From NCBI GenBank assembly GCA_015501055.1, contig JADNYV010000281.1, positions 1 through 45,129 on the forward strand: a stretch of DNA of 45,129 bases. The letters are read 5' to 3'. How positions within the stretch are numbered: the stretch's first letter is position 1; each line of letters opens with the position of its first letter. Source of the DNA: Mucidula mucida. Taxonomy: Eukaryota; Basidiomycota; Agaricomycetes; Agaricales; Physalacriaceae. Positions 43,001-45,129 of the stretch are shown here, in pieces. Below the pieces are notes generated by a model, which saw nothing but the letters and a program-made list of their open reading frames with translations, was not told the DNA's origin and did no database searches. The position numbers were made by a program, and so were the translations under genes.

Positions 43001-43230
43001 GTGTGCGAGGCCGCGTCAGCACGTTCCCAGGCCATCGGTCCCGACACGATAAGATTGACTTCAAGAGGCACCCGTAGGAGTCGTCATAGATAATGAAACT
43101 CGAAATTGACAGGAACGGAACGCGAAGTCAAGGCGGAAAGCAGAATAAGGCGCGTTTAACGTGTCGGCGCGCCCCGAGACCGTCGGGATCTCTACGGAGA
43201 CTGTTGAAGGGTAGAGTCCGAGGCAATACA
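40080..43230. repeat. Diverged duplication, copy 2
   Basis: Direct-order partner of 37260-39480, about 0.9 kb longer, with the extra length mainly between 40.5 and 42.1 kb. Confidence 0.6.
42139..42399 (-). pseudogene. Paralog of the 38.3-38.9 kb hypothetical frame
   Basis: An 86-codon frame with VDKVKLMAWQQQRHCPRI, matching the middle of 38296-38880. It diverges downstream and lacks the N-terminal third in frame. Probably degraded. Confidence 0.35.
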
Positions 43231-45129
43231 AGCTTGATCGGGTGGAGAGAAGGAAGCTCAGAATTTTGCATGACAGTCGGCGTGGTGAGAGTGCGAGTTC
43301 AAGCTTGCACTCGATCACTCGGCATTGCCCGAATCGGGACTTACCTCTTACCACGACCACTAACGCGTCGCTCGACACGCCACGACCACGTATGTACCTC
43401 TTTCTCCGACCGCGGGCTAAGTCTATGCTGGATCTATGAAGCTTGGTGACACGGCAGAAACAATCGTAATTCACAGGTAAGCTTTGATTGAAATGACACA
43501 GAGTGGTTTTCGGCTTACCGTGGATTAGGTTTCTCATATCTATGTGGCGACGTCTTATGTTGAATGGCGCGTAATGTGAGAACCGCGTGTTTTGGTGAGT
43601 GCGGATCCTTATGTCAACTTTGAACTCTATTGACGTTGACACATCGTGTCAAGAACATAGTGCGGCTCTTTTGCGGTCTTGTGGTGCTCGAGGGCGCTTC
43701 TATCGTCGCCGTAGATGTCTACGACGACGTTATAGCTCATTCTTCGAGGTAATCTTTTTTTCATTCTCCGTCCCAGCTCGTTGTTCTGACAGATTTCAGT
43801 AATAATTTATTCCACGACGCGTATGTGTACACCAGGCAATGATATTCTACTAGTGATCTACCGCGCGTACGGCGCCGAAAACGAGTCTTTGAACGCCCAA
43901 TCTCTCTTGATCTACATCGCCGGCCTTCCTGAAGCCGGATGTCAGTTTATCGATGATCTGAGCTGGTGTCATTGATGTCACGATAAGAGACAAGGGACAC
44001 ACCTGATAGCGAACTTTACGCCGTGGCGCAGTGCCTGGAAACTCGAGTCATCTCAGCGTTCATCGCTAGCGCCGTCACAGGCCGCTCTGACGCCCCCTTG
44101 ATGTCTCCATGAAGGATATCGGATGAGTTTACCGCGACGGCGACTTTGGAGTGCACGCTTGCGGACCCCGGATACAGTTGCTTTGTCGCCACGAAGAATT
44201 TGGATTACTGCTCTTTTGATCAGGTTTATGAATGAGGAATATAAATGGTGAGTAATCACCTCGGGTTTATTTCACGGATTTCGACTCAGAGAAACTCAAC
44301 CAGATCTGGATCGAAAACTGTCCGCACTATTTCCGCCCTTCCCTGTCAATGTTCCCAATTCGGCGGCCACGAAACTGACGAGGATGAGTTCGATACCGAC
44401 TCTGGGAGGTGAGTGGGCCAGGGAAAGCGAGTTTTAGAGTTCCTTTAGGTGACTTTCGCCGTCCTTTGAGCATGGTCTGGCCAAAGTCGCGCAGAATTTC
44501 CTAAATGGTCATGTTCAACTTTTGAACATGCCGACAAGTCTGGGTAACGTACCTCCGTTCCTTCCTTAGAAGCGCGTGTTGACGGAAACGCGAGTGCAGA
44601 TCCGCATCGCCCTGAAGTCCGAATGGGGAGAAATGGTTCGTCAAGTTTGAAGTGTGGCGGCGTCGCCAGTTTCCGGGTTGAAGTTGGCTTTGACGCGGTG
44701 GCGGACACAAGGAAGACTGAAAGCGATGTCGAGAACGATCCCCGGGTGAGTCGTTTCTGTTACTGTTTTGATTCTTGAGGTACTGATCATGCCTAGTTGA
44801 CATGTTGAACTTTCGAACCTTGGGAAATTGGTAACGTACCATCAGAGCCGAAGACCGCAAAGTTTAAAACTTCTGACACCAGCAGATCCAAATCGCCATC
44901 AAACTCCAATCGAGAACAATCGCGGACGAGTTTGATGTGGCGCTGTTTCCTCTTCGTGTCTGCAAGCGTTTGAGCCAGGGAAATCATGGAGGACGACGAG
45001 GAGTACCAATTAATCTATCGCCTTCGGCTCTCGCTTTTCTTGAAAGTCCAAATTTGAAGGCGGCATCTCAAGTCGAGGCGAGGGCGATGTCGAAGAAGAC
45101 ACGACCAGAATCCGCCGAGGCCGACTGTA
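43231..45129. other. Right end: no complete gene, short repeated blocks
   Basis: Frames of 60-190 codons overlap without a motif (for example 43061-43642 -). A block ending GGTAACGTACC occurs twice (about 44505-44552 and 44800-44840). On the - strand each supplies a GTACGT donor preceded by protein-like text (CSRLEFDGDLDLLVSEVLNF before the second). It may be a gene with repeated exons running off the window. Confidence 0.3.

Noticed and set aside
1..45129. CRISPR, tRNA, rRNA and bacterial-type operon signals
   Set aside because: None seen. Gene structure is eukaryotic throughout, though I could not run a covariance-model tRNA search.

Overview
The window looks like nuclear DNA of a mushroom-forming basidiomycete (Agaricomycetes). 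The evidence is short introns of about 45-65 bp that interrupt almost every gene, F-box proteins with an N-terminal coiled coil, a BTB/POZ protein, a polyporopepsin-like aspartic protease, and a transposase fragment of a type common in agarics. No rRNA, tRNA or CRISPR feature was recognised. Exon structures were assembled by hand from splice motifs and reading-frame continuity.

Layout. 1-8.6 kb: a tandemly duplicated block. Unit 1 holds the tail of a + strand gene, an intron-rich membrane-protein gene on the - strand (2166-4554), and the C-terminal part of an F-box-type gene. Unit 2 repeats this order, but its membrane gene lost about 1.57 kb and its F-box gene is frame-broken. 8.7-15.5 kb: KDEL receptor ERD2, a secreted histidine acid phosphatase with several frame breaks, a MYND-like remnant, and the mitochondrial succinate/fumarate carrier. 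16.1-18.1 kb: two DNA transposons, a 244-bp MITE and a 1548-bp Tc1/mariner-like deletion derivative, each flanked by TA. 19-24.3 kb: a BTB/POZ gene, about 2.5 kb without a recognisable gene, and an F-box gene. 24.7-30.2 kb: the tRNA ribosyl-phosphate transferase RIT1, a secreted aspartic protease, and a convergent MDR-family dehydrogenase with two frame breaks. 30.5-31.3 kb: a compact unit with a TATA box and poly(A) signal encoding a 48-residue peptide, whose layout recalls ribosomally made, Pro-delimited mushroom cyclic-peptide precursors. 31.7-33.7 kb: a disordered-plus-helical protein of unknown function. 33.8-45.1 kb: gene-poor DNA of diverged direct and inverted duplications, an N-terminal fragment resembling an oligopeptide transporter tail, and - strand stretches rich in splice-donor-like motifs.

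How genes relate. ERD2, SFC1 and RIT1 are housekeeping genes with intact frames. The phosphatase and the aspartic protease are secreted hydrolases. F-box and BTB proteins belong to the expanded ubiquitin-ligase adaptor sets of these fungi. No multi-gene pathway is evident. The strongest candidate for something new is the small peptide gene at 30.8-31.1 kb.
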